This document shows, piece by piece, positions 22,304-35,145 of a DNA stretch of 64,000 bases. The number at the start of each line of letters is the position of its first letter. Position 1 is the first letter of the stretch. The translations under genes and the position numbers were made by a program. Location: positions 2,294,001 through 2,358,000 of the forward strand of contig JALJCS010000018.1 in NCBI GenBank assembly GCA_023055355.1, written 5' to 3'. The DNA comes from Agelaius tricolor. Taxonomy: Eukaryota > Chordata > Aves > Passeriformes > Icteridae. The notes under the pieces were generated by a model that was not told the DNA's origin, searched no databases, and was given only the letters and a program-made list of their open reading frames with translations.

Positions 22304-24114
22304 CAAAAAAAACGGGAGCAAAGCAGAGCAGGTAGGGAAACCCGAAGCCACAGAGAAACAGGAGGCAGAGCACAGGGCAGAGCTCCCCAAGCCCCTCAGG
22401 AGACCAGGATTGCACAGGGAGGCTCCACAGCTTGGATTTGCAGAGCAGGACAGGCGCTGCCACACCAGGCCTGTGATCCCAGAAGGTGAGGCACCACCTG
22501 GAACCTGCTAAGCTCCAGGAATTCCCATTGGGCACCACCAATGGCATCCCATGGATCACTGTGCAGGGACAGAACTGCCCTGGACTCAGCCCTGAGGCAC
22601 AGCCATGTGTTCTGGGCAGCATCTTCAGGCATCCCTGCCCTGCTCCCACCAGGCATTCCAGGCCACATTCCAGCCTCCCCTGGCACCCCCAGCAGGAGCC
22701 ACAAGCCCAGCCAGAAGTCCTGGTCTCCTGTGGAGCCTGCAATCCCCAAGCACACTGAGGCAAAGCCATGCCCACCCAAGAGAGGCTGGAGATGCCCTGG
22801 GGTGCCCCGTGGAGATGCCAGGGGTGGCCTGTGCACCAAACCCCTGCCCCAGAGGGAGCCCAGCACCCCAGGGCACCACAGCTCCCTGCTCCTGGCACAG
22901 CTGGGACACTGAGCACCAGTTAGACCAGTTCACATACTGGTGTCCTCACATGCCAGCCACCCCCTGCCCCAGGTGTCCCTGAGCCTTGGCCAGGTGTCCT
23001 TGGCACAGGCAGCACCTGTCACGAGGCTTCTGAGGCTGGAATTTGGCACTTCCATGCAGTCCCTCCCAGAGCCATCCCAGTCACGAGCCATTCCTTGATT
23101 TCTGCCCCAGTTTGGGACACCACAGAATGCCCCAGGACACGTCACTGCCTGCTGCCACAAGCAGATCCAGCCTGGTGCTGATGCTGGGGTGGAAGCAGGG
23201 GCTGCTCATGACCTTGAGACTGCTCAGACTTCCAGATGTCCCTGTGGTTCCCAAACATCCTCTCCATGTCTCCACCACTGTGGAGCTCTCTGCATTGACA
23301 GACTGATGGAGGGAGATGCTAAGGAGCTCTGGGGACCTGAGACCTGCTGGGGCACCCCCTTCCCATGGGACACACACTGGTCCACACAATTCCCTTATCC
23401 CAAAAGCAGGGCAGACCCACAGGCACTCCTGAGCCTGGGGAAGAAGCAAACCAGAGCACCATGGTGGGGTTTCTGCCCTGGCCAACGCTCCCTCCTGCCA
23501 CCAGTTTGGGACTGCCACACATCCGAGTCACCCTGGCACAGCTTTCACACACAGGATGCAGGAGAAGGCTCCAGACAACGCTGGGAATGCTTGACACAGG
23601 CATGGACGAAGGGGTGAAGTCAGCAGCCAACCATTGTGTGAGCACATCTTGCCCTAAACCAGCCCCCAGTGATGCTCCCCAAACCCTCAGCTGGGGGCTG
23701 GGGCCTGTGCCCACATTGCATCCCTGGCACCCCCAGGAGCTCCCCCTGGCAGCTGGGATATCCTGGCAGGAGCCACACGGACATACCTGATGGCAGCCCC
23801 CCTTCACAGCCTGCTCCGCTCAGGGGACTCTGATGAGGGGCAGAAAAAGGACGACAGCGTCACATCAGTGCACAGCCCCGGCCTCCACACCCCCTTCAGC
23901 CTCTGCCACCCTGGCCCCCTGGTCCCCTCCTCGGCCTCTCCTGGCCCTGTCCAGCCTCCTGGAGGCCGCTCAGCCACTGCTGCTCCTCCCTCACTCCTGG
24001 CTCCAGCTACATCCTGATCCTCCCTGGAGCCCAGCGGCCCCGCGGGACTCACACGGGGACACCGGAGCCACCTGGGTGGTGACACCAGAACCTTGGGCAC
24101 ATGGAGGGGTTGGG

Positions 24115-24700
24115 GCTGTGCACACACACAGGGACACACACATGGACGCACATGGATACACACACATGGATACACACATGGATACACACATGGACACACA
24201 TGGATACAGATGGATACACACACATGGATACACACATGGATACACACATGGACACACACATGGACACACATGGATACAGATGGATACACACACATGGATG
24301 CACACACATGGATACACACATGGACACACACATGGACACATGCATGGATAGACGCACAGACACACACACATGGACACACACACATGGATACACACACATA
24401 GATACACACACATGGACACACACACATGGATACACACACATGGATACACACACATGGATACACACCCGGATACACACATGGATACACACACACAGGGATA
24501 CACACACACATGGACACACACATGGACACACACACACATGGATACACACATGGACACACACATGGACACACACACACATGGATACACACATGGATACACA
24601 CACATGGACACACATGGATACACACATACAGATACACACACATGGACACACGCATGGACACACACATGGACACACACACACACACAGACACCACACGGAT
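24115..24700. repeat. CA-rich minisatellite of ATGGACACACA/ATGGATACACA units
   Basis: About 585 bp of 10-14-bp units, each built from CACACA plus TGGATA or TGGACA. Open on both strands (up to 337 codons), giving Thr/His/Asp or Cys/Val repeats that are not proteins. Confidence 0.95.
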
Positions 24701-27691
24701 CCACACCAGGATCCACCGCTCAGGATGCTGGCCCTGCTCGCGGCGCGGGGACAGCCATGCTCACACGGCGGGGATGAGAAGCAGCAGCACAAAAGCAGCC
24801 CAGGGGACACGGCGGGGGCATGGGCAGCACGGGAGCACAGCGTGGCAGGGCACGTCCTTGGGGCTGGCCATGCACCAGTGCCCTGTTTCCTGGGGAATCG
24901 CCTCGATTCTCTCTCCCACATGAGATACACAACCAGAGGCACGAGGGCTCCGTTTCCATCCCTACTCTGGGCAAGCAGAAGCACAGAACGGAATCTGAAC
25001 CCAAGAGGATCCATCCGTCCCATCCAGGGATCCATCCATCCAGGTTTTCCTCTCAGGACCACAGGATGCTCCAGTGGCCACGCAGAGCCCTAGGCACTTT
25101 GAGGACATGTTCTGTGGTCTTTCCCTTGTGTCCATGAGGAATTATTGCCATCCTTTCCTCACCAGCTTTCCTCCTGCATGTCCTTTCCTCTTGCAGAGAG
25201 GCCCTGCTGCTCTGTGCTCCCAGGGGAGTGGATGGGAGCCATCCTCTCTTCCTGGGGCAGAAGGAGCTTTGCCGAGCCCGCAGAGGGGACTGGCAGGACT
25301 GAAATAAAATCCACCTCTGCAGGGAACAAAGCTACGGAGATTTCCTGGTGCCAGCAGCAGCTTGGGAATGGCAGGATCAAGCAGGAACGCTGTGTTCAGG
25401 GTCTTTTATTCTGCTCTACCCATTGTTTGCTCCTGGCACTGGAGCCTTTTTCCAGCGTTGTCCCCGCACTGGCAGAGCGGATTCTGTGCCATGAGCCCGG
25501 AACGGGGCAGGGTACAACTCCTGAATAGCTGGGACTGAGGGAAAACACGACCCCATGGCCTAATTCCCAGCACATGCTGGTGGCTCAGGGACTCCAGTGT
25601 GCCACCAGACAAGCACAAATCCCTCCTTGGTGGGAATTCTGCTCATGGATTTCCCCGTTTTGTGGGGTGGTGAGGAGGCAGGCCCTCCCCTCGGGGTGCA
25701 CAAAGGGTGCTCGGGATTTCCCTCCTCCACACAAAATGCCCTTTTGTGCCTCTGAGGCCCTGGAATGTGACGACCCCGCCCTCTCTGGTATCAGGGTGTC
25801 CTGGTCACACCAAGTAAAGCTTTGTGCAGCTGCCGTGTTTTCCTGAGCTTTGGCCCATCCTGGTTATTCCAGGCCACCAGACTGTGCTTCCCAGGCAGGG
25901 AAGTGGGTGCTTGGGCATTCACAGCCCTCACATCCTCCTGGCTCTCCCTTTCCTGCAGCTTTGCCTCTCTCTGGCATGTCCTGGTCGGCTGCCTTGCAGT
26001 GTTTTCCTCCTCAGGGATGAACCCAGGGCAGGAAAAGTTGGATCCCTTTGGTTTCTTGGGCACCATTGGGGTTTTACACCAGGATGCCCTCAGAGATTCC
26101 AGGTTGGCTCCTCTGGGAAGAGGCACAAATTGGTGCTGCTGCTAATTATTCCTGTGTCCCTCTCTCCCCACCCAGGGCAGGAGCTCATCCTGTCACAGAG
26201 CTCCTCCAAACCTTTACTGGGGGATTCCAGCACAGCTCTGGGGCACTTTGGGAACAAGACAAAAGCAGCAGCCTCAGCCAGCATCCATCTCCTGCAGGAG
26301 ATGGGCAGAGGTTCCCTCACCCTCTGCAAACCTGGGAGCTCCAAGCAGAGGCTGAGCCAGCCCCCAGCACATTTTTTATGCCAGCCTGGTTTTTATCCCC
26401 AGCCTGGTTTGGTCTTCCTGTGTCTTCCACTTGTGTCAGTGCAGGGAGAGCAGGGATGGATGATGCAGCACAGGAGAAGTCTTGGAAGGGAGGGGAAGTG
26501 CTGGAGCAGCTCTGGGAGGGGAGGCAGAGGGGCTGTGACAGAGCAGAGCAGGGCAGAGGATGCAGAGAAGCCCAGGAAAGGGGAGGAGAGAAGCACAGCA
26601 TGCCAGGAGGGACTGGAGAGGCTCAGTGGTGTGGGGAAATGGGCAAGGGGAGTGTGGGGAGAGCAGCTGGGAGGAAAATCAGATGCTTTCCCATAGCTGG
26701 GATCAGAAAGAGCCTTCTTCCCTCCCTGGGGAGAACTCATCCTGCCAGCTGCCTCAAAAGCAGAGCCCCAGAGCCCTGACCTGTGCTGGCTCTGGGGACA
26801 GGGGGACAGAGCAGGGCCCACGCTGCACCCTGGGCTGCCAGGGGTTCCAGAGGTCTGTCCTGAGCCAGGGAGAGGGGCAGGGCTGGCCACCATGCTGTGG
26901 ACACCTGGGAATGCCTCCCCTCCCGTTCCTGGCCCTCAGGGCTCTGCAGACCCCTCTGGGATGTCCCTGAGGGTGGTGGCCCCCATGACATCACTCCCAG
27001 CAGCACTGTCCCCCCTCCCCGTGCAACAAGGACGCCCTTCCCGCCCCACAGCTCCTGGCAGTCGGCACCATTCCCTAGTTCACCATTCCTGGTGCCGTTC
27101 TCCTGCACCATGGCTCCTCCAGGAACCATCCCCAGGAATGCTGCTCTCTGCTGCCCGTGGCAGAGCTGCTGGCAGGCCCCATCCTGCCGTGCCAACATTC
27201 TCCACAGGTGCCACTCTCCCGCAGTGCCACTCCCCACAGCTGTGTCCCCCCAGGTGTGTGTCCCCAGGTGTGTGTCCCCCACGGCGCACTCCCGAAGGCA
27301 CAGCTCTCCCATGGTGCTGCTCCCTCCAGGTGCCATTGCCTGCAGTGCCATTCCTGGGAAATGCCATCCCCACGGCACTGCTGCCTCCAGGTATGGGTCC
27401 CCCAGGGTGCCACGTCCTGCAGGTGCCTCCAGGTGCTGCCCCCCCTGCTGCTGCCTTCCCTGCAGGCAGTGCAGCTGCAGTGGAGCCATCTCCTCCAGGT
27501 TCCATGTTTTACAGCACTGCTCCCTCCAGACACCACTTCCCTGCTGAGCTGCTTCCTCCAGGCACCGCTGCTGCTGCTCCCCTCCCTCCTCAGGCATCCT
27601 TAGGAACAGCTGGGATTGTGCAGCCCAACATGCCATGTTCTTACACTGGCTAGCCCCATTCCTATGCTATTCCATCCCATGAATAGAATCC

Positions 27692-27870
27692 CATCCTGTC
27701 CTATCCCATCGCTATCCTATCCTATCCTATCCTATCCTATCCTATGCCATCCCATTCCTATCCTATCCTATCCTATCCTATCCTATCCTATCCTATCCTA
27801 TCCTATCCTATCCTATCCTATCCTATCCTATCCCATCTTATCCTATCCTATCCTATCCTATCCCATCCCA
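27692..27870. repeat. (TATCC)n pentanucleotide array
   Basis: About 35 copies of TATCC with a few TATGCCATCCC-type interruptions. Confidence 0.96.
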
Positions 27871-28082
27871 GCTCATCCCAGCAGGAGTTTCCTGCAGGGA
27901 ACAGGCATGTGGCAGCTCTGTGCCTCATTCCCAGCACATTTTCCCCTTGCCAGTGCTGTTGGGAGAGGGGAGCTGTGTTGCAGGTGGCTCTGGAGCCAGG
28001 ATCTCCTTCACAAGCTCACAGACAAGGTGCCCCTTCACGGTCCCCAAATCAGGGTGGCACAGCCAGTGCATTATTCCAGCAG

Positions 28083-28560
28083 GGAATCATGGAATATTCT
28101 GAGCTGAAGGGACCCACCAGGATCACCCAGTCCAGCCCCTGTCCCTGCCCAGACCCCCAGCAATCCCCCCTGTGCATCCCTGGTGTCCAAAGGCTCCTGG
28201 AGCTCTGGCAGCCTCCGGGCCGTGCCCATTCCCTGGGCAGCCTGGGCAGTGCCCAGCACCCTCTGGGGGAGGAACCTTTCCCTGGTGTCCATCCCAAAGC
28301 TCCCCTGCAGCCGTTCCCTCCTTCCCTGAGCTCTGCCCTGGGCTCCTCTCTGCAGCTGCACCAGCCCAGTGCCCTCAGCCCTCCTCGGGTGGCTCCTGCA
28401 GAGCCTTCCCCAGCCCCGGCCCCTCCTTTGGGCCCTCTGGAACAGCTTTGGGGCTCTGATGTTGTGGCACCCGAAGTGCCCCAGCACTGGAGCAGGACAA
28501 TCCCTCCCTGGCTGATCCCCAGGACACCTTTGGATGCAGGATCCCTCCTGCAGCTCCTGT
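28083..28560 (-). mobile_element. CR1 LINE 3' fragment (same subtype as 7450-7865)
   Basis: An antisense CR1 end starting gaatcatggaatattctgag, then ccagcaatcccccctgtgca and gctcctggagctctggcagc, as in the copy at 7450. It is longer on the 5' side and ends close to a CpG-rich stretch. Confidence 0.82.
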
Positions 28561-28599
28561 GGGAGCTCCTATGGGCTCCTGGCCCAAATTCCCGTGTGG

Positions 28600-29130
28600 A
28601 CGAGCGCAGAGCTCAGCAATGTGCCCTGCAGAGCTGCCGGGGCGCTGTCTGTCCCCCGCTGGGGATGGATGGGCACGGAGCGCTCGGAGCCGGGACAGGG
28701 GCAGGAGCTCCCGCAGCCCCGGGCTCCCCCCGCACCCTCCCCGGCTGTAGAACCACCCCTAGCACCCCATCGCCCAGCCAGACGGGACCGATCCTAGCAA
28801 TACAACACGCGGCCAGATGGCTTCCCAAAGTTCCCACCCTCGCTCCACATGGCTCCCGCTATCGGAGCCCGACCCGGCACTGCCCACCGAGGGGTGACTG
28901 CGGCTCCGAGCCACACCTCCGGCTCCCGGGGCGAGAACGAGCAGCCCCCGCTGTTCCACACATCCCCGGAGCTGCCCAGTGCTGCCCGGCTTCTCCTGGG
29001 CTCTGCGGTCAGGAGATGGAACAGCCCCGGCATCCCCCGGCCCCTCCAGCCCCGCTGCTCTGCCCCTGTGCCGGGCAGCACACACGGAGCAGCCGCAGCC
29101 CCTGCAGGGCATCCCGGCACTCCAGAGCTG
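28600..29130. promoter_or_regulatory. CpG-rich intronic stretch (possible CpG island)
   Basis: This unique sequence is dense in CG dinucleotides (for example gagcgctcggagccgggac and ctcccggggcgagaacgagc), while its neighbours are CpG-poor repeats. It holds no convincing exon or TATA box. It could be an unmethylated regulatory region or internal promoter; composition alone cannot decide. Confidence 0.35.
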
Positions 29131-29227
29131 CAAACGCCTTCCCAGCCCCTGCCCAGGGCAGCCCAGCACGGCCAGGAAGGGATGTGAAGAGATGGACACA
29201 CCCGGCTGGGGCTGGGGAGCTTTGCCT

Positions 29228-30312
29228 GGCTCCCAGGGGATGTGTTCTTCCTCTTCCCTACTCCCAGGGTATGTGTTTCCATTCCCCCATTCCCAGGGGA
29301 TGTGTTTTCTCTTCTCCCCCATTCCTAGGGTATTTCCGTTTCCCCCATTCCCAGAGGATGTTTCCCCCATTCCCAGGGGATGTGTTTCCCTTTTTCCCCC
29401 ATTCCCAGGGGATGTGTTTCCCTTTTCCCCCATTCCCAGGGGATGTGTTTTCCCATTTTCCCCATTCCCAGGGGATGTGTTTCCCATTCCCAGGGGATGT
29501 GTTTCCCTTTTTTCCCTGTTCCCAGGGGATGTGTTTCCCTTTTTCCCCATTCCAAGGGGATGTGTTTCCATTCCCCCATTCCCAGGGGATGTGTTTCCCT
29601 TTTTCCCCATTCCCAGGGGATGTGTTTTCCCTTTTTCCCCATTCCCAGGGGATGTTTCCCCCATTCCCAGGGGATGTGTTTCCCTTTTTTCCCTGTTCCC
29701 AGGGGATGTGTTTCCCTTTTCCCCCATTCCAAGGGGATGTGTTTCCCTTTTTCCCCCATTCCCAGGGGATGTGTTTCCCTTTTTCCCCGTTCCAAGGGGA
29801 TGTGTTTCCATTCCCCCATTCCCAGGGGATGTGTTTTCCCCTTTTCCCCATTCCCAGGGGATGTGTTTTCCCTTTTTTCCCCATTCCCAGGGGATGTGTT
29901 TCCCTTTTCCCCCCATTCCCAGGGGATGTGTTTCCCTTTTTCCCCATTCCAAGGGGATGTGTTTCCATTCCCCCATTCCCAGGGGATGTGTTTTCCCCTT
30001 TTCCCCATTCCCAGGGGATGTGTTTTCCCTTTTTTCCCCATTCCCAGGGGATGTGTTTCCCTTTTTTTCCCCATTCCCAGGGGATGTGTTTCCCTTTTTC
30101 CCCGTTCCAAGGGGATGTGTTTCCATTCCCCTATTCCCAGGGGATGTGTTTTCCCCTTTTCCCCATTCCCAGGGGATGTGTTTTCCCTTTTTTCCCCATT
30201 CCCAGGGGATGTGTTTCCCTTTTCCCCCCATTCCCAGGGGATGTGTTTCCCTTTTCCCCCATTACCAGGGGATGTGTTTCCCTTTTTCCCCATTCCCAGG
30301 GGATGTGTTACC
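29228..30312. repeat. 31-33-bp minisatellite, about 33 copies (1.08 kb)
   Basis: Each unit has ATTCCCAGGGGATGTGTTT followed by a CCCTTTTTCCCC pyrimidine block of varying T and C number. It is stop-free over long distances on both strands, producing apparent frames up to 899 codons (plus) and 490 codons (minus) that merely repeat a ~10-residue phrase. Confidence 0.96.
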
Positions 30313-31629
30313 CGTGTGTGCAGCCGGAGCCGCCTCCCTGCTGCAGTCACAGCGGCCACATCGCCACAGCAACGGCAGGCAGAGCACCCAGATGGATGTT
30401 CCCAGACACTGAGTGTGTCCCTGCAGGGCTCAGAACACACTGAGAGCTCCCAAAATCCCCATCACCCCACAGCTTCCCTGTGATACCCAGCAAAACAAAT
30501 TCAACCTCCCTATAGTAGATTTTGTGGTTGTGGTGCCACCCCCATGATCTCCTACCCTGGCACAGCAAGGCTTCAACCTTCACTGGACTATAAAAAGCAG
30601 AATTATTACATTAAACTGCCGAATAATTATGTTAAGAAGCACCTAAATAGGATTACAGGGTCCAAAGGTTAGGAAATGCCAAAATTAGGATTGTCCAGGC
30701 AGCCTTAATTCTCCTCCTGCTTCCTGATGCAGAGCAGAGTCTCACTCTGGAGGGAAATATTTCCCCTGGGGTCCCTCTGTGGCTTCCAGGGAGAGGACAG
30801 AACCCCTGGGAGGTTTAACAGGGAAGGAGCTGATTTGCCACTGAGACTCTGCCCCAGAGGCTGCAGAAACTGGGGAGGGTACAAGGAAAGGGTCAAGAGA
30901 TCACAGAAAACTCCTCCTCTAAAAAGGGGCTGGAGGATGGGGGGTGTTGCTCTCCTAATGAGAAAAAACAGCATTTTCTCTCCTCCTTCCAGAAATAAAA
31001 TATCTGGGCACTTCCCAAAGCACTTGGTACCTGGCACACGCCCTCTATGAAAAATCAGGTCCCTGCAGCTAAAAATCACAGCAGGCAAAAGCAAAGGCAC
31101 AGAATGAGCATTGCTGGGCAATCCCCTCACTCACCCTGCATAAAACAACCCAAACCCTGCATCCATTCACATCCCAGCATTATCCTCTGGCTGTCCTACA
31201 GACCAGAGGCATTCCACAAATATCCACCAGAAACGCTGGGGAGTCCAAACCAATCCATGGAATAACCAAAGCCTCTTCCAGCACCGGCTCCTGCAGCCCC
31301 AGGTGAGCAGCAGCACCTGAGGTTCCTTTAGGGGCACACAAAGGCCCTAAACCCGTGGGATTTGGGCAGTGGAGCTCCTGCCCTCCTTCCCTCCCTGCCC
31401 CAGGAGCTGGGACAGGGGGAGCTCAGGGCTAATGATGGAAATCCCAGGGGAGGGAGCAGCAGCACCTGCCACCCCCCGGGGCTGCCAGCTCATGCATGCC
31501 TTGGATGCACATTCCTGCTGCCCAAATGGCTCCTGATTGCTCCTGCCTGCATTCCCCAGTCCCACCCGCTCTGCTGATGGGGATTCTGCCCCTGGGGGGC
31601 TGGGGATGGCCTGGCCCCCTGCAGGTATG

Positions 31630-32770
31630 GGCTCCCTGGGGACAGGGAATGGCTGTCACAGAGCTCCCTGGGGACACAGGAATGGCCACCCCAGAGCTCC
31701 CAGGGGACAGGGAATGGCTGTCACAGAGCTCCCTGGGGACAGGGAATGGTCACCCCAGAGCTCCTTGGGGACAGGGAATGGCTGTCACAGAGCTCCCTGG
31801 GGACAGGGAATGGCCACCCCAGAGCTCCCTGGAACAGGGAATGGCGGTCATAGAGCTCCTTGGGGATATAGGAATGGCTGTCACAGAGCTCCCTGGGGAC
31901 AGGGAATGGCTGTCCCAGAGCTCCCTGGGGACAGGGAATGGCTGTCCCAGAGCTCCCTGGGGACACAGGAATGGTCATCCCGGAGCTCCCTGGGGATATG
32001 GGAATGGCTGTCACAGAGCTCCCTGGGGGCAGGGAATGGCAGAGATCCTGGAGGACAGGGAATGGCTCTCCCAGAGCCCTCAGAGCTCTCTGGGGACACA
32101 AGAATGGTAGAGATCCCTGGGGACAGGGAATGGCCATCCCAGAGCTCCTTGGGGACAAGGAATGGCTCTCCCAGAGCCCTCAGAGCTCCCTGGGGACATG
32201 GGAATGGCAGAGATCCCTGGAGACAGGGAATGGCCATCCCAGAGCTACCAGGGGACAGGGAATAGCCATCCCAGAGCTCCTTGGGGACACAGGAATGGCT
32301 GTCCCAGAGCTCCCTGGGGAGACAGGAGTGCCCACCCCAGAGCTCCTTGGGGATACAGGAATGGCAGAGCTCCCAGGGGACAGGGAATGGCCACTCCAGA
32401 GCTCCTTGGGGACACAAGAATGCCTGTCCCAGAGCTCCTTGGAGATATGGGAATGGCCATCCCAGACTTCCTTAGGGACACAGAAATGGCCACCCCAGAG
32501 CTCCCAGGGGACAGGGAATGGTCGTCCCAGAGCTCCCTGGGGACAGGGAATGGCTCTCCCAGAGCTCCCTAGGGACACAGGAATGGCCACCCCAGAGCTC
32601 CCTGGGGACATGGGAATGGCCACCCCAGAGCTCCTTGGGGACACAAGAGTGCCTGTCCCAGAGCTCCTTGGAGACATGGGAATGGCCATCCCAGAGCTCC
32701 CTGGGGACACAGAAATGGCCAGAGATCCCTGGGGACTCCGGGTGCCCACCCCAGAGCTCCCTGGCATACT
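31630..32770. repeat. ~32-38-bp minisatellite, about 34 copies (1.14 kb)
   Basis: Units hold GAGCTCCCTGGGGACAGGGA followed by ATGGCTGTCACA, ATGGCCACCCCA or ATGGCCATCCCA variants. Higher-order variants (GGGACACAGGAATGG, and insertions with AGAGCCCTCAGAGC) recur, suggesting duplication of multi-unit blocks. Confidence 0.96.
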
Positions 32771-33875
32771 CCGGGTGCCCTGTGCTGCCAGCCAGGGTGA
32801 CCACAAGGGGCCAGGCCAGCAGCAGCAGTGTCCCCAGTGCCACTCTGAGCACCCACTGCCCTGGTGACACAGTGCCCACAGCCCAGGTGCCCTTCCCAGC
32901 CCTCTGGTGTGCTTCACTCTCAGCTGCACCTGGGTGAGAGACAGGGGGTGGCCCTGGTGGCACCGGGTCCTGGGGAGCTGCCAGTCCATATTATCACAGG
33001 TTGGTGACACACAGTGCTCCTCCTACCCTGTGTCCCAAGTGCCCAGCTCTCAGAGAATCACTGGTTGTGGTCCCAGAGGGGGTGGAAACCTGAGCCATGG
33101 CAGGATTGTGCCCTGTGGGGCTGGGGACAGTCCCCCCAGCCAGCAGGGACGTGGCACAGCAGCAAATGCTTCTTCCAGGAGGAGCAAAGCACATAATCCT
33201 TGAGCTTTGAAAGTGCCTGAGCCTGTGAGAGGCCAGGTCTGATCCTCCCTGACCTGTCCCCTCTGCCCCGGGCTGGGGGGAGCACAGAGGGTCCCCTGCA
33301 GCCCCATCCCACCCAAACCATGGCATTGCACCCTGGCATCCCTGGGGCTGGCCTGGCACCCTCCTCCTGCTGCATCCCCGTGCTCACCCAGCACCTGCAA
33401 GGGTTAATCTGCCTCTCCAGAGCTTCTCAAAGCTAATTAGAAAGAGCCTGGGCAAGTGTGGTGGCAGACACCACTGCACTTATCTCCCCACTTCCGGGGC
33501 TCTGCCCTTATCATTTAATTAAAGCTGCAGCCTGCTGCCCTGGCTGCCAGCAGCTCATCACCAAGGGCACTGGAGCTTGAGGCAGCCTCTGCCAGCTCGC
33601 CAGGAAGAGCAGGAGAAGGCAGGAACAGGCCCTGGGAAGGACAATCAAAGGGACAGAAGATAAAGGAAGAGTCCCTGTGTGCTGGCTGGGACTGGGGAGG
33701 CAGTGAGGAACCCCAGAGTGCCACCCCTGTGCCAGGCATGGGGGGATGCAGGGACAGCTCTGCTCCAGGGGGACCTGGGCAGTGTCACAGCCTGGGAGGG
33801 AGCCAAGGAAAGGCCTTGAGGGGAGACACTTCAGACTGGTTCCATCTCCCAGATCCCCCAGAGCAGCTCTCCCAG

Positions 33876-34486
33876 AGAATCCCAGGATCACTGAGGTTGG
33901 AAAAGCCCTCCAGGATCACTGAGTCCAAGCTGTGCCTGATCCCCACCTTGTCCCCAGCTCAGAGCACTCGGTGCCACCTCCAGCCCTTCCTGGGCACCTC
34001 CAGGGATGGGGGACTCCAAACCCCCCTGGGCAGCCCCTCCCAATCCCTGAGCCCCCTTTCCATGGGGAAATTCCTCCTGCTGCCCACCCTGAGCCTGCCC
34101 TGGCCCAGCCTGAGGCCGTTCCCTCTGCTCCTGTCCCTGTTCCCTGGAGCACAGCCCGGCCCCCCCGGCTGTCCCCTCCTGGCAGGAGCTGGGCAGAGCC
34201 ACAAGGGCCCCCTGAGCCTCCTTTGCTCCAGGCTGAGCCCCTGCCCAGCTCCCTCAGCCTCTCCTGGGGCTCCAGCCCCTTCCCAGCTCCGTTCCCTGCC
34301 CTGGACACGCTCCAGCCCCTCCAGGGCTCTCTGGCCATGAGGGCCCAGAACAGGACACAGCCCTCGAGGTGCCCCAGCAGTGCCAGCACAGGGGACAGGC
34401 CCTGCCCTGCTCCTGCTGTCACACTGGTTTTGATCCAGGCCAGGTGCCCACGGCCTCCTTGGGCACCCCTGGGCACCCCTGGGCTC
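33876..34486 (-). mobile_element. CR1 LINE 3' fragment, copy B (about 611 bp)
   Basis: The antisense CR1 end matches copy A (5671-6288) over its full length with about a dozen substitutions and small indels by eye. The 3' flank and the sequence beyond the 5' end differ completely between the two copies. Confidence 0.88.
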
Positions 34487-34919
34487 CCAGCAAGGCTCCC
34501 TCAGGTGCACCCTGGCCCCAGAGTCCCAGAGCAGAGCCACCCTCCTTTCTCAGCCACACCCAGCTGACACTGAGGTACCAACCTGAAATTTTCCAAACTT
34601 TGCTGGATTTCTCCAAAACTGAGGCTGCCAGCAACTTGGACCCTGCAAGTCCTTCGAGCCCCAAAGGCCACCTCTGAGCTGATACCCAGACCCTGGAGAA
34701 ATGACTTCTTTTTCCTCCCAGAGGAAAAGGACAATCCCTGCCATGCTGAACCAAGCTTCCCAAAGAAACCTGGGGAGCACAGAGCACTGGGAAATGTCCA
34801 GAAGGGAGGGAGGCCACCGAGCAACTGAGGGGTGTGGACCAGGGAACAGCATGGGTGTCCATGAAGCAATGGCAGCAAACCCTGGCCACTCCCAAAAAGA
34901 GAACATGGATCACAGGACC

Positions 34920-35145
34920 ATGGAATCACAGAGTAGTTTGGGTTGGAAGGAACCTCAAAGCTCATCTTGTTCCCTGCCATGTGCAGGGACACCTTCCACC
35001 ATCCCAGGCTGCTCCAAGCCCTGTCCAACCTGGCCTTGGACACTTCCAGGGATTCAGGGGCAGCCACAGCTGCTCTGGGCAACCTCAAGGCCTCACCACC
35101 TTCACGGGAAAGATTTTTTTCCCTAATATCCAATCTAAGCCTCCT
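34920..35145 (-). mobile_element. CR1 LINE 3' end fragment
   Basis: Antisense CR1: ggaatcacagagtagtttgg, then the dyad-like cctgccatgtgcagggacac, ctgtccaacctggccttgga, and upstream CR1 sequence to about ccctaatatccaatctaagc. Confidence 0.9.

Noticed and set aside
23804..25093. Long Cys/Val-rich (minus) and Thr/His-rich (plus) open frames
   Set aside because: They are explained by the CA-rich minisatellite at 24115-24700.
28759..30231. 490-codon open frame on the minus strand
   Set aside because: It is the reverse reading of the same minisatellite, with a ~10-residue phrase repeated and no domain.
27744..30443. 899-codon open frame on the plus strand
   Set aside because: It runs through the TATCC array, a CR1 fragment, a CpG-rich stretch and the 31-33-bp minisatellite. 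The translation is repeat-derived, changes character at each repeat border, and the opposite strand is equally open.
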